From contig JAUXTH010000116.1 of assembly GCA_030679035.1 (NCBI GenBank), forward strand, positions 1 through 64,000: 64,000 bases of DNA. The letters run 5' to 3'. This stretch comes from Methylobacter sp. (GTDB lineage Bacteria > Pseudomonadota > Gammaproteobacteria > Methylococcales > Methylomonadaceae). Of this stretch, positions 1-8,985 are shown piece by piece. The first letter of the stretch is position 1. Each line of letters starts with the position of its first letter. The notes under the pieces are model-generated. The model saw only the letters and a list, made by a program, of their open reading frames with translations. It was not told where the DNA came from and made no database searches. Made by a program: the position numbers and the translations under genes.

Positions 1-170
1 TGAGCAAGCCGGTGATCTCGGTGCATCCCGATATGGACATCCGTTATTGCTCGCGCTTATTTGCCAACTATAATCTGGTCAGGGCGCCGGTCGTTGAAAA
101 CAACAAGATTATCGGCATGGTCAGCCCGAATTCATTGGTGCTGGATGGGATGTACAGGGCTTTTCAATAA
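1..170 (+). CDS. CBS-domain protein, C-terminal fragment
   Basis: The reading frame is open from base 3 to a TAA at 168-170 and the rest of the gene lies outside the window. The 55 visible residues include VRAPVVENNKIIGMVS, the typical second half of a CBS motif, in which a conserved hydrophobic strand is followed by a G-x-V/I segment. CBS pairs usually bind adenosyl ligands and regulate an attached or partner protein. The N-terminal domain is not visible, so the full function cannot be named. Confidence 0.6.
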   Translation, partial: SKPVISVHPDMDIRYCSRLFANYNLVRAPVVENNKIIGMVSPNSLVLDGMYRAFQ

Positions 171-174
171 AACC

Positions 175-265
175 AAGGTTCAAGGTTCAAGGTTCAAGGC
201 GAAAGGCGAAAGGCGAAAGGCGAAAGGCGAAAGGCGAAAGGCGAAAGGCGAAAGGCGAAAGGCGA
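175..265. repeat. Tandem heptamer array: 3 x AAGGTTC then 10 x AAGGCGA
   Basis: Thirteen perfect 7-bp units follow one another, three of AAGGTTC (175-195) and ten of AAGGCGA (196-265), starting just after the stop of the CBS gene. Because 7 is not a multiple of 3 the array is open in several frames on both strands, but those frames encode only low-complexity repeats and are not taken as genes. Such an array may vary in copy number by slippage. Confidence 0.9.
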
Positions 266-277
266 AAAAATTGCGCT

Positions 278-380
278 GGTTCCCAAGCTCCTGCTTGGGA
301 ACCCAGACTGCGAAGCTCCAGCTTCGCGAGACAGGAAGCTGGAGCTTCCTGCACCGAATTCCCAAGCTGGAGCTTGGGAA
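278..380. repeat. Cluster of four short hairpin palindromes
   Basis: Four perfect hairpins follow one another: GGTTCCCAAGC with a 4-nt loop (278-303), GCGAAGC (310-327), CAGGAAGC (332-351) and TTCCCAAGC (359-380). All have tetraloops of the type TCCT, TCCA or TGGA. The first and fourth share the stem TTCCCAAGC. They resemble the CAAGC-TCCA-GCTTG intergenic palindromes common in some proteobacterial genomes. They lie directly before dsbB and could act as a terminator or mRNA stabiliser. Confidence 0.85.
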
Positions 381-414
381 CTAGCAATAAACTTTTTTAT
401 AACGGCGGTTGAGC

Positions 415-927
415 ATGTTGAAATCATTAAAATTTAATTCAAGAATCTGGTTCTTTCTTGGCTTCCTCGGTTGTGTCTTTTTGCTGGCTATGGGGGCTTA
501 TTTCCAATTTGTCGGCGGCCTGGATCCTTGCCCGTTGTGCATTTCCCAGCGCATTGCCATTTTGCTGACCGGCTTGGTTTTTTTAAGCGCCGCGATCCAT
601 AATCCTGGTCAGGGCGGCGTGACGGCTTATGCCATTGCAGGCGCGGTTACGGCGTTGTGCGGCGCGGCCATTTCAACCCGGCATGTCTGGATACAGCACT
701 TGCCCCCTGATAAAGTGCCGGAATGCGGCCCCGGCCTGGAGTATGTGCTGCAAAATTTCCCGTTGTTTGAAACGGTCAAGTTAATGCTCAGCGGCACCGG
801 GGATTGCGCCAAGGTGGACTGGACAATGTTGGGATTCAGTATGCCTGCCTGGACATTGCTGGCCTTTTTGATGCTGGCAACTTTAAGTTTGCTGCAAATC
901 TGGAATTATAAAGAGGCGGATCGCTAG
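415..927 (+). CDS. dsbB: Disulfide bond formation protein DsbB
   Basis: DsbB is an inner-membrane quinone reductase that reoxidises periplasmic DsbA. The 170-residue product has four hydrophobic segments. The first periplasmic pair is C39 and C42 in DPCPLC, and the second pair is C104 and C131, nearly the same positions as in E. coli DsbB. The ATG at 415 is chosen; an in-frame TTG at 409 would add two residues. The gene stands alone, preceded by a hairpin cluster and followed by a 90-bp gap before a sensor kinase. No dsbA is in view. Confidence 0.93.
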   Translation: MLKSLKFNSRIWFFLGFLGCVFLLAMGAYFQFVGGLDPCPLCISQRIAILLTGLVFLSAAIHNPGQGGVTAYAIAGAVTALCGAAISTRHVWIQHLPPDKVPECGPGLEYVLQNFPLFETVKLMLSGTGDCAKVDWTMLGFSMPAWTLLAFLMLATLSLLQIWNYKEADR

Positions 928-1017
928 GGCATTGGCTCTAATGTTTCCCGGTTATGACAGTACGGGGGAGGCGCTTAAGCTATACTGAAAATCAATATTT
1001 CATTCTACATCTGACAC

Positions 1018-4000
1018 ATGCAAGCACTGATTGACCTTTTTGGGCTTAAAGACCTGATTCCTCATGGCTATTGTCTGTCGTGGAGCCCCGTATTACTCTG
1101 GTTAAACGTCATCACCGATCTGCTGATGACGCTTTCCTTTTACTCCATTCCGTTGATGCTGGTTCATTTTATCCGGCAGCGTAAAGACGTGCCTTATTCA
1201 TGGTTGGTTGCCATGTTTGCCGGGTTTATTGTCGCCTGCGGCACCATGCATTTACTGGCGGTTATCACGATCTGGATACCGCTATATTGGCTGGACGGCT
1301 TGCTTAAAGGTTTTACGGCGGTTCTTTCGGTTGCCACCGCCGTGTTGATGCTACGGGTTATTCCTCGCGCCTTGTCTTTACCCAGTTACGCACAACTGCA
1401 AGCCGAGATACAACAAAGAAAAACCGCAGAGGAGGCGCTACGTGTCGCCAATGTTGCGTTGCAGAAAAATAGCGCGCGTACACAACTGCTGTTGGACTCG
1501 GCGCTGGATGGCATCGTCAGTATGGATCATAACGGTAACGTAATAGGCTGGAATAACCAAGCCGAGCATATTTTCGGTTACTCCGCCGAGCAGGCAGTAG
1601 GACGCGAATTGGCAGAGTTAATCGTTCCTCCGGCTTATCGGGAACAACATCGGCAAGGCTTATCGCGATTTATGACGACGGGCGCATCAAACATTATAGG
1701 CGAGCGTTTGGAGATCACGGGGTTGAATGCCGGAGCTTTTGAATTTCCAATCGAGCTGACTGTCAGTGCTCTGGGACAAAAAGACGACTATTCTTTTAGC
1801 GCTTATGTTCGCGATATTACCGAGCGCAAGAAGGCAGAGGCGGCGCAGCAGGAAGCCTTGGACAGATTACAGAAAATAGCCAGCCAGCTGCCCGGCGTAG
1901 TGTTTCAATTTCGCTTGCGTGCCGACGGCAGTTCCTGTCTTCCCTACGCCAGTAAAGTGCTGCACGACATTTACCGCATCGATCCCGAAGAGGTCAGAGA
2001 TGATGCGGCAAAGGTGTTTGGCGTTGTCCATCCGGACGATCTGGATGGGCACCTGGCTTCCATTCATGCCTCGGCGCGTGATTTAAGCCCGTGGCGCAAT
2101 GAATATCGCCTTAGGTTTGCCGATGGCACAGAACGTTGGTTATTCGGCAATGCCTTGCCGCAACGCGAACAAGACGGCTCGGTACTTTGGCACGGCTTTG
2201 TGACTGATATTACCGAGCGCAAACAGATGGACGAGAAACTGCGCGACAGCGATGCCTTTAATGCCAGCATACTTGACTCGTTGACCTCGCACATCGCCGT
2301 GCTGGATGCGCAGGGCGTTATTGTTGCCGTTAACAACGCATGGCGGCAGTTTGCCAAAGAAAATGGCCTATCCGAATCCGGGCAGGATATGCTGGGAGTT
2401 AATTATCTGGACGCGTGTAAGGGTGCCTTTAATCAAGCTTATGGCGATGAAGCGAACACCGCTCAGGCCGGTATAATGGCGGTGCTGGCGGGCGAGCTGA
2501 AAACATTTTATTTAGAGTATCCTTGCCACTCACCCAATCAGCAACGCTGGTTTCAGATGTATGTGTCGCCATTGCAAGGTTCACGTCCCGGGGTTGTGGT
2601 CAGTCATAAAAACATCACCGAGCGTAAAAAGGCGGAAGAGGTTGCCCGGGCGGCCTCTCAATACGCTCGCAGTCTGATTGAAGCGAGCTTGGATCCATTA
2701 GTGACGATCAGCGCCGAGGGCAAGATCACCGACGTCAACACCGCCACGGAACAGGTGACCGGCGTGGGTCGAGACAATCTGATCGGCAGCGACTTCGCGG
2801 ACTATTTCACCGATCCCGAGAAAGCGCGCGCAGGGTATCGACAGGTATTCTCGCAGGATTTTGTGTTCGATTACCCGCTGGCTATTCGCCATGTGTCCGG
2901 CAAGGTCACCGACGTACTCTATAACGCCAGCGTTTACCATGATCGCAATGGCAACACGCTTGGCGTGTTCGCCGCAGCGCGCGACATCACCGAGCGCAAA
3001 GTAATGGAAGATGAGCTAAAAGCCAGTGAGGCAAAATTCCGCTCGATTATTGAGGTTTCGCCGATACCGATGGCGATGAATGATGAGCGGCTGAACGTTA
3101 CCTTCCTGAATTCGGCGTTTGTGCAAGCCTTTGGCTACTGCATCGATGATATTCCCACTTTGGAGGACTGGTGGCCGAGAGCTTATCCTGACCCCGACTA
3201 TCGGGACTGGGTCAAGACGACTTGGAAAACGACATTGGAAAAAGCCAAGCAGGAGCAGACCGACTTTCCGCCAATGGAAGTGGCTGTTCGCTGCAAGAAC
3301 AACAGCATTAAAATTGTGTTGGCGACCGCCGTTACGATTAAGCATGATTTTGCGGGCATGAATTTAGCGATACTGTACGATATTACCCAGCTTAAACAAA
3401 TTGAAGCCGAGCTTACCCGATCCAACGCTGAGCTAGAACAATTCGCCTATGCGGTATCCCATGATATGCGCCAGCCGCTACGCATGGTGACCAGCTATTT
3501 ATCGCTGATTGAAGACGCATTGACCGGATCATTGAATGAAGAGACGCAACAGTTTCTCGATTTTGCGGTTAACGGTGCAAAGCGTATGGATGCGATGATT
3601 TTGTCATTGCTGGATTATTCGCGGATAGGGCGTAAATTTGAAGCCAAAATACAGCTCAGCAGCAAGGCCTCTTTGGATGAGGCGCTGGCTTTTCTTAATC
3701 CCGAACTGAGTGCTTGCGGCGGCGAAATCAAAGTGACCGGCGATTGGCCCGAATTGTTCGCCAGCCGTGATGAGTTAACGCGTCTGCTGCAAAACCTGAT
3801 CGGTAATGCGCTTAAATATCACGAAGAAAATAAACCTCCGCAGGTCCATATTCATGGAAAAATCAGCGCCGAATCATTACGGGTAGAAGTGCGCGATCAG
3901 GGTATCGGTATCGAGCCGAGTCAAATGGATAGGTTGTTTAAGGTGTTTTCGCGTTTGCAGGCGCGCAGTCGCTTTGACGGTACCGGCGTCGGCTTGGCCT

Positions 4001-4119
4001 TGTGCCGTAAAATTGTCGAACATCACGGCGGAACCATTGGCGTAGAATCGGCGGGCGAAGGACAGGGCTGTGTGTTCTGGTTTGAATTGCCCATTGTGAA
4101 AGCTGCAAATTCGGAATAG
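1018..4119 (+). CDS. Ethylene-receptor-like multi-PAS sensor histidine kinase
   Basis: A 1033-residue membrane kinase. Three membrane helices (about residues 29-52, 61-83, 90-113) align without gaps to the ethylene-binding domain of plant ETR1 as I recall it. D34, P45, I71, C74 and H78 match ETR1 D25, P36, I62, C65 and H69, and the segment FIVACGTMHLL contains the Cu(I)-binding Cys and His. ETR1 Y32 corresponds to F41, with Tyr next to it. About five PAS/PAC units follow (roughly 150-805), several ending in DITERK. Then comes a phytochrome-type dimerisation helix, SHDMRQPL, with phospho-acceptor H815, and an ATPase domain with NLIGNALKYH, DQGIGI and GTGVGLAL. There is no attached receiver; a free receiver is encoded two genes downstream. 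Ethylene or a similar small ligand is an inference from the domain. Confidence 0.85.
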   Translation: MQALIDLFGLKDLIPHGYCLSWSPVLLWLNVITDLLMTLSFYSIPLMLVHFIRQRKDVPYSWLVAMFAGFIVACGTMHLLAVITIWIPLYWLDGLLKGFTAVLSVATAVLMLRVIPRALSLPSYAQLQAEIQQRKTAEEALRVANVALQKNSARTQLLLDSALDGIVSMDHNGNVIGWNNQAEHIFGYSAEQAVGRELAELIVPPAYREQHRQGLSRFMTTGASNIIGERLEITGLNAGAFEFPIELTVSALGQKDDYSFSAYVRDITERKKAEAAQQEALDRLQKIASQLPGVVFQFRLRADGSSCLPYASKVLHDIYRIDPEEVRDDAAKVFGVVHPDDLDGHLASIHASARDLSPWRNEYRLRFADGTERWLFGNALPQREQDGSVLWHGFVTDITERKQMDEKLRDSDAFNASILDSLTSHIAVLDAQGVIVAVNNAWRQFAKENGLSESGQDMLGVNYLDACKGAFNQAYGDEANTAQAGIMAVLAGELKTFYLEYPCHSPNQQRWFQMYVSPLQGSRPGVVVSHKNITERKKAEEVARAASQYARSLIEASLDPLVTISAEGKITDVNTATEQVTGVGRDNLIGSDFADYFTDPEKARAGYRQVFSQDFVFDYPLAIRHVSGKVTDVLYNASVYHDRNGNTLGVFAAARDITERKVMEDELKASEAKFRSIIEVSPIPMAMNDERLNVTFLNSAFVQAFGYCIDDIPTLEDWWPRAYPDPDYRDWVKTTWKTTLEKAKQEQTDFPPMEVAVRCKNNSIKIVLATAVTIKHDFAGMNLAILYDITQLKQIEAELTRSNAELEQFAYAVSHDMRQPLRMVTSYLSLIEDALTGSLNEETQQFLDFAVNGAKRMDAMILSLLDYSRIGRKFEAKIQLSSKASLDEALAFLNPELSACGGEIKVTGDWPELFASRDELTRLLQNLIGNALKYHEENKPPQVHIHGKISAESLRVEVRDQGIGIEPSQMDRLFKVFSRLQARSRFDGTGVGLALCRKIVEHHGGTIGVESAGEGQGCVFWFELPIVKAANSE

Positions 4120-4194
4120 AAATGCGATCCATCGTGTCTCTGCAACGCTTCCTGTCATGCGAATCTGGAGCTTGGAAACAAGCGTAAAAAAATA

Positions 4195-6330
4195 ATGAAA
4201 CTATTTGCCAAGCGTTATTTGCGATTCATGCCGCCCTGGCTGCTGTTACTGATGGGTTTGTTCGGTACAGGGCTTGCGGGCTATTGGGTAAAACTCGATA
4301 TAGAACAGGATGAGCATCGCAAGTTTGCTTCTTATTGCTATGAAGTCCGATTAAAAATAGCGGCAAGGCTAGACTCCCATAAACAGACCTTGTTGGGAGG
4401 CGCCGCGTTGTTTGATTCATCACAGGTCGTGACGCGCCAGGAATGGCATAATTATGTTCAGCGTTTACGCAGTGATGAACATTTTAACGGCATTCAAGGG
4501 ATGGGTTTTGCAGCCTGGGTTCCGGCTGAGAAATTGGCCGCACACCAGGCGCAACTGCGCGCAGAAGGTTTTCCTGAGTATACGGTTCGTCCTGAAGGTA
4601 AACGCGATGCTTATACCGCCATCATTTTTTTGGAACCCTTTGAAGGACTTAATTTACGCGCCTTTGGTTATGATATGTATTCCGAACCGGTGCGCCGTGC
4701 GGCAATGGAACAGGCGCGAGACGAAAATACGACCAGCCTGTCGGGCAAGGTGACTTTAGTACAGGAAACGACTGAAAATGTGCAGGCGGGTACCTTGATG
4801 TATGTGCCTGTCTATCAAAAAAAACAGCCTATCGATACCGTTGAACAGCGTCGTGCCGCATTATTGGGTTGGGTGTACAGCCCTTTTCGTATGGGTGACT
4901 TGCTTGATAATCTGGTGCCTGATCTGAAACCAAATGTTGACGGCAAGACAGTAGCTCATGTGCATTTGCGCGTTTATGACGGGCGCGCTGTGCAGGCGGA
5001 AAAATTGCTGTATAACAGCGCAGAACCGTCTTATGTCGAAAGCGGCCATCCCTCGCCGATCATAGAAATAGCAATCGGTTTTAATGGCGCGGTGTGGACA
5101 TTGCAGTTCGAGCAGGTTGCCGGCGCAGAGGGCGGTATCGATTACAGCAAGCTGTGGATTGTTCTGGGAGGGGGAGTCCTCAGTAGTTTTCTGTTGTTTT
5201 TGCTGTTGCGTTCTTACCTTAATATGCGTGTCAACGCCGTTAAGATGGCTGATGAATTGACGGCACAGTTGCGTGAGAGTGAGCAGCGTTTCCGGTTGTT
5301 GGCGGATTCAGCGCCGGTGCTGATCTGGCTGGCGGGTACGAATAAACGGTGTTACTACTTTAATAAAAGTTGGCTGGAATTTACCGGGCGTCCTCTGGAA
5401 CAGGAACAAGGCATCTGTTGGATAGACTACCTTCACCCTGACGATTATCAACACTGCCTTGATGCTTATACAGCGGCATTTGATCGGCGGACAAGCTTTT
5501 CGATGGAATGCCGTTTGCGCCGCCATGACGGTGAATATCGCTGGCTGATCAATACCGGCGTTCCCCGCTACACCGACGATAAAAATTTTCTCGGCTACAT
5601 CGGGTCCTGTGTGGACATCACTGAGCGGAAGCAAATTGAGGAAAGGCTGGCGCGCGCGCATGCTGAACTGCAACAGTTTACGCATATCGCCGCACACCAT
5701 TTGCAAGAACCGGCGCGGCGACTGGTGAGTTTTGTACAACGCTTGCAATCACAGATACCAACAGATCAGCTAGACGAGGATGTTACCGCGTCGTTGCACT
5801 TTATTGAACAAGGTGCGACGCGGCAAAGCGCTCTGGTGCGCGATATTCAATTGTATCTTGCCGCCGACCAGCCGCGCGGTACGATGGAGGAGACTGCCGT
5901 TGAGGATGTTATTGCTAACCTGTTGAAGCAGAGGGTATCGCTAATGCGCGAAACGGGGGCGCAGGTAGATTGCAATGATATTCCTTCCGCTTATATCGAC
6001 CGCCCCCGTCTGAAAGATATTTTCAGTATTCTGCTGGACAACGCTCTGTACTACCGCCATCCTACGCTTACGCCGCAAATACGGATTACTAGCGAATTGA
6101 AGGCGGGACGAGTCATTTATCGCGTTGCCGATAATGGCATCGGTATTCCGGCAGAATACCGGGAGCGCGTTTTTGGGGTGTTTGAGCGGTTGCAGGTGCA
6201 TGACGATCAAAATTCCACGGGTATCGGCTTGGCAATTGTCCGGCGTATTGTTGAAAGCTGTGGCGGCACTGTGTCGTTGCAGGAAACACCGGGCGGCGGC
6301 GCCACTGTTTTATTTGATTTGCCTGGATGA
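4195..6330 (+). CDS. CHASE-domain PAS sensor histidine kinase
   Basis: A 711-residue membrane kinase. A transmembrane helix near residues 12-32 is followed by a periplasmic CHASE domain (about 60-320), recognised by the LEPFEGLNLRAFGYDMYSEP segment and by VYQK, and a second helix near 325-345. One PAS/PAC domain (about 360-480) ends in DITERK. The dimerisation helix has the phytochrome-kinase pattern HHLQEPAR, with H501 the likely phospho-acceptor and His in place of the usual Asp after it. The ATPase domain has NALYYR, DNGIGIP and GIGLAIV. CHASE domains bind small extracellular ligands; the ligand here is unknown. A free receiver starts 48 bp downstream and is a plausible partner. Confidence 0.85.
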   Translation: MKLFAKRYLRFMPPWLLLLMGLFGTGLAGYWVKLDIEQDEHRKFASYCYEVRLKIAARLDSHKQTLLGGAALFDSSQVVTRQEWHNYVQRLRSDEHFNGIQGMGFAAWVPAEKLAAHQAQLRAEGFPEYTVRPEGKRDAYTAIIFLEPFEGLNLRAFGYDMYSEPVRRAAMEQARDENTTSLSGKVTLVQETTENVQAGTLMYVPVYQKKQPIDTVEQRRAALLGWVYSPFRMGDLLDNLVPDLKPNVDGKTVAHVHLRVYDGRAVQAEKLLYNSAEPSYVESGHPSPIIEIAIGFNGAVWTLQFEQVAGAEGGIDYSKLWIVLGGGVLSSFLLFLLLRSYLNMRVNAVKMADELTAQLRESEQRFRLLADSAPVLIWLAGTNKRCYYFNKSWLEFTGRPLEQEQGICWIDYLHPDDYQHCLDAYTAAFDRRTSFSMECRLRRHDGEYRWLINTGVPRYTDDKNFLGYIGSCVDITERKQIEERLARAHAELQQFTHIAAHHLQEPARRLVSFVQRLQSQIPTDQLDEDVTASLHFIEQGATRQSALVRDIQLYLAADQPRGTMEETAVEDVIANLLKQRVSLMRETGAQVDCNDIPSAYIDRPRLKDIFSILLDNALYYRHPTLTPQIRITSELKAGRVIYRVADNGIGIPAEYRERVFGVFERLQVHDDQNSTGIGLAIVRRIVESCGGTVSLQETPGGGATVLFDLPG

Positions 6331-6377
6331 AGATTGCCGGTTTTGAGGCAACTGAACACTGAATAAGAGATTTTATA

Positions 6378-6833
6378 ATGAACGAACCCCTTAACTCTCA
6401 CTTCGTTGAAATTTTACTGTTGGAAGATGAACCCTCGGATGCGTATCTGGTAAAGATGGCGTTAAAAGAAGGTAAGGTTCTTGCTCACTTGCATCATGTG
6501 GTTGACGGGCGCGAGGGGCTGGATTTTTTAAACAAAACGGAAAAATATACCAATGTGCCGCGCCCGGATTTGATTTTTCTCGACCTTAACATGCCGCGCA
6601 TGAACGGCAGCGAATTTTTAACCGCCATCAAGGCCGATGAGCGTTTTAGCGGCATTCCTGTGGTGGTGTTGACGACCTCCGATTTTGAAAAAGACGTCAT
6701 CTGTTCTTATCAGCTCGGTGCGGCCGGGTATATCACCAAGCCTATGGATATGCCGCAGTTTATTAAGGCCATACAGCAGATTGGCGAGTATTGGTTTAGC
6801 CTGGTACGTTTGCCGCAAGGTTGCAAGCCATGA
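6378..6833 (+). CDS. Single-domain response regulator, Rcp1 type
   Basis: This 151-residue protein is essentially only a receiver domain. The acidic pocket is E16/D17, the phospho-acceptor is D69 in FLDLNMPRMNG, and T100 and K121 complete the switch. The DLNMPRMNG motif and the insert before D69 are typical of Rcp1-like receivers that pair with phytochrome-type kinases, the type encoded by the two upstream genes. There is no output domain, so the phosphate is probably passed on or read by protein contact. Its stop overlaps the start of the diguanylate cyclase in an ATGA, so the two are translationally coupled. Confidence 0.9.
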   Translation: MNEPLNSHFVEILLLEDEPSDAYLVKMALKEGKVLAHLHHVVDGREGLDFLNKTEKYTNVPRPDLIFLDLNMPRMNGSEFLTAIKADERFSGIPVVVLTTSDFEKDVICSYQLGAAGYITKPMDMPQFIKAIQQIGEYWFSLVRLPQGCKP

Positions 6834-8110
6834 ACCGACTCGAAGCGATTCGGGTGTTGCTGGTAGAAGATGAAGCCGGTGATGCGCATCTGGTAAAAAT
6901 GAAATTGAGACAGGCGCAGTGTGGTCGTTTTGAGGTAACCTGGGCTCAATCATTGATTGAAGCACAACGATGTTTGGCAGCCTCGCCTTTTGATGTGATG
7001 CTGCTGGACTTGTCATTACCTGATTCAGAAGGTTTGGCAACTATTCACAGCGCGCGAGTCATGGCGATGGGTACTCCTATTGTGGTACTCAGCGGACGCG
7101 GCGATACCGATTTTGCGCTGACCGCACTGGAGGCGGGAGCTTTGGATTACATGGTCAAGGGTGATTTTGGTTATGACGGCTTGGCGCGGGTGGTCCGTTA
7201 CGCGCTGTTGCGGACCGAAATGGAGGCGCGTAACAATTTACTGATAACCGCATTGGAAGCGGCGGCTAATGGTGTTGTTATTACCGATAAAGACGCAATT
7301 GTTATCTGGGCTAATCCCGCTTTTGGCCGATTAACCGGTTACAGCCCGGAAGAAGCGGTGGGTCATAAGCCGAATGAATTGATAAAATCCGGGGTACAGA
7401 ATAAAGAATTTTATCAGGACATGTGGGCAGATCTTCTGGCCGGTCGACATTGGCGTGGCGAATTGATTAATAAGCGTAAAAATGGCAGCTTGTATCATGA
7501 GGAACTCAGCATTGCACCGGTAAAAAACGGCGCAGGCGAAATTACCCATTTTATCGGCATTAAAGAAGATATTACCGAGCGTAAGGAGATGGAAGCGCAA
7601 TTGCAAAAACTTGCCAGCACCGATCCCTTGACCGGGTTATTCAACCGCCGTGTGTTTTTGGAGCAGCTGGAACAAGAAGCAGCGAAAGTAGCACGTTTAA
7701 CCCATTATTCAGTGGTGTTGTTAATGCTGGATTTGGACTTTTTTAAACGAATTAATGATACTTTCGGCCACGACACCGGCGATGCAGTGTTAAAGACGTT
7801 TGCAGAAATCGTACGTAATAACTCGCGGGCCATTGATGTGCCTGCGCGTTTGGGTGGTGAAGAATTTGCTATCTTGTTGTCAGGCGCTGACAAAAAAGAT
7901 GCACTGTCAATGGCGGAACGCTTGCGTCAACAGGTTTCAGAGATCGTTATCGATCATGAAGCTGGCCCGGTGCAAATTACTGTCAGCATCGGTGCCGCTG
8001 CTTTATTGGCTGATGATAAGAATGGCGAAGCCGTGCTGCATCGTGCAGATGCGGCTCTGTATGAAGCTAAAGACAGAGGGCGTAATCAAACCTACTGGTC
8101 TTGTTTTTAG
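6830..8110 (+). CDS. Diguanylate cyclase with receiver and PAS domains
   Basis: A 426-residue cytoplasmic protein, likely to make cyclic di-GMP from two GTP. The receiver (about 1-120) has E13/D14 and phospho-acceptor D60 in LLDLSLPDSEG. A PAS/PAC domain (about 135-255) ends in DITERK, and the GGDEF domain (about 260-420) has an intact active site, GGEEF, at 342-346. RAID five residues before it fits the RxxD inhibitory site for product feedback. The ATG at 6830 overlaps the previous stop (ATGA) and is preferred to an upstream TTG. The gene ends the signalling block and gives it an apparent c-di-GMP output. Confidence 0.92.
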   Translation: MNRLEAIRVLLVEDEAGDAHLVKMKLRQAQCGRFEVTWAQSLIEAQRCLAASPFDVMLLDLSLPDSEGLATIHSARVMAMGTPIVVLSGRGDTDFALTALEAGALDYMVKGDFGYDGLARVVRYALLRTEMEARNNLLITALEAAANGVVITDKDAIVIWANPAFGRLTGYSPEEAVGHKPNELIKSGVQNKEFYQDMWADLLAGRHWRGELINKRKNGSLYHEELSIAPVKNGAGEITHFIGIKEDITERKEMEAQLQKLASTDPLTGLFNRRVFLEQLEQEAAKVARLTHYSVVLLMLDLDFFKRINDTFGHDTGDAVLKTFAEIVRNNSRAIDVPARLGGEEFAILLSGADKKDALSMAERLRQQVSEIVIDHEAGPVQITVSIGAAALLADDKNGEAVLHRADAALYEAKDRGRNQTYWSCF

Positions 8111-8178
8111 CCGATTAATAGTGGGCCTTCATCGGCGCGAATTGTCGCCATACAAAAAGTTCTCATTGGATAAATAGT

Positions 8179-8985
8179 ATGAAAAATATTTTATTAGTGC
8201 TTTTGCTGGCTGGCAGTTTTTTATCGTCGCAAGTTGCAGCAAAGTCAAACTCCTTACATCAGGCAATCGCAGGAAATCAGCGATCTGCAGAGCATAAGCA
8301 GCGGGATAAATACCGGCATCCACGGCAAACGTTGGAGTTTTTTGAGGTCAAGGATAACATGACAGTCGTCGAAGTCTGGCCTGGCGAAGGTTGGTACACG
8401 GAAATTCTGGCGCCTTATCTAAAAGATCACGGCAAATTGTATGCCGCGCATTTTTCAGCCGATGCCGACCAGCCTTATTTTAAAAAGAACCTGCATGCGT
8501 TTGTTGAAAAAATAAAAAGCCGGCCGAAAGTTTACGGAAAAGTTGAATTAACCGTATTGCAGCCGCCAAAATTTTTGCAGATAGCGCCTGAGGCTTCAGC
8601 TGACCGGGTTCTGACGTTTCGCAATGTGCACAACTGGATGAAAAGCGACCAGGCCGCAGCGGTATTCAATGCGATGTACAAGGCATTAAAGCCCGGCGGG
8701 ATTTTAGGCGTCGTCGAGCATAGGAACTCAACCTTAAAGTCGCAGGACCCTAAAGCGGAATCCGGTTATGTCACCGAGGACTATGTGATTGCGTTGGCCA
8801 GAAACGCGGGCTTTGAGTTTTTAGGGAAAACTGAAATCAATGCCAACAGCAAGGATACCAAGGATTATCCCGAAGGCGTCTGGACTTTGCCGCCGGCTTT
8901 AAAGCTCGAAGATAAAGACAGAAAGAAATATTTGGCTATTGGCGAAAGCGACCGGATGACGATTAAATTCATCAAGCCCCGGTAA
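8179..8985 (+). CDS. Exported class I methyltransferase-like protein
   Basis: A 268-residue protein with a clear signal peptide, MKNILLVLLLAGSFLSSQVAA, so it is probably periplasmic. The mature part keeps the SAM-fold motif I as VVEVWPGEGWYTEILAPY, followed by a LKPGGILGVVEH strand typical of motif post-III. It matches the family of exported predicted methyltransferases (COG4798-like). SAM is not known to be present in the periplasm, so the reaction and substrate are unclear. It is a single gene ahead of an AT-rich gap. Confidence 0.7.
   Translation: MKNILLVLLLAGSFLSSQVAAKSNSLHQAIAGNQRSAEHKQRDKYRHPRQTLEFFEVKDNMTVVEVWPGEGWYTEILAPYLKDHGKLYAAHFSADADQPYFKKNLHAFVEKIKSRPKVYGKVELTVLQPPKFLQIAPEASADRVLTFRNVHNWMKSDQAAAVFNAMYKALKPGGILGVVEHRNSTLKSQDPKAESGYVTEDYVIALARNAGFEFLGKTEINANSKDTKDYPEGVWTLPPALKLEDKDRKKYLAIGESDRMTIKFIKPR

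Noticed and set aside
175-380. Possible CRISPR array
   Set aside because: The units are 7 bp in direct tandem without unique spacers, and the palindromes differ from each other. There are no cas genes.
61-427. Several overlapping open frames on both strands across the heptamer array
   Set aside because: The frames exist only because a 7-bp repeat without stop codons stays open in several phases. The peptides are pure repeats and no ribosome site precedes them.
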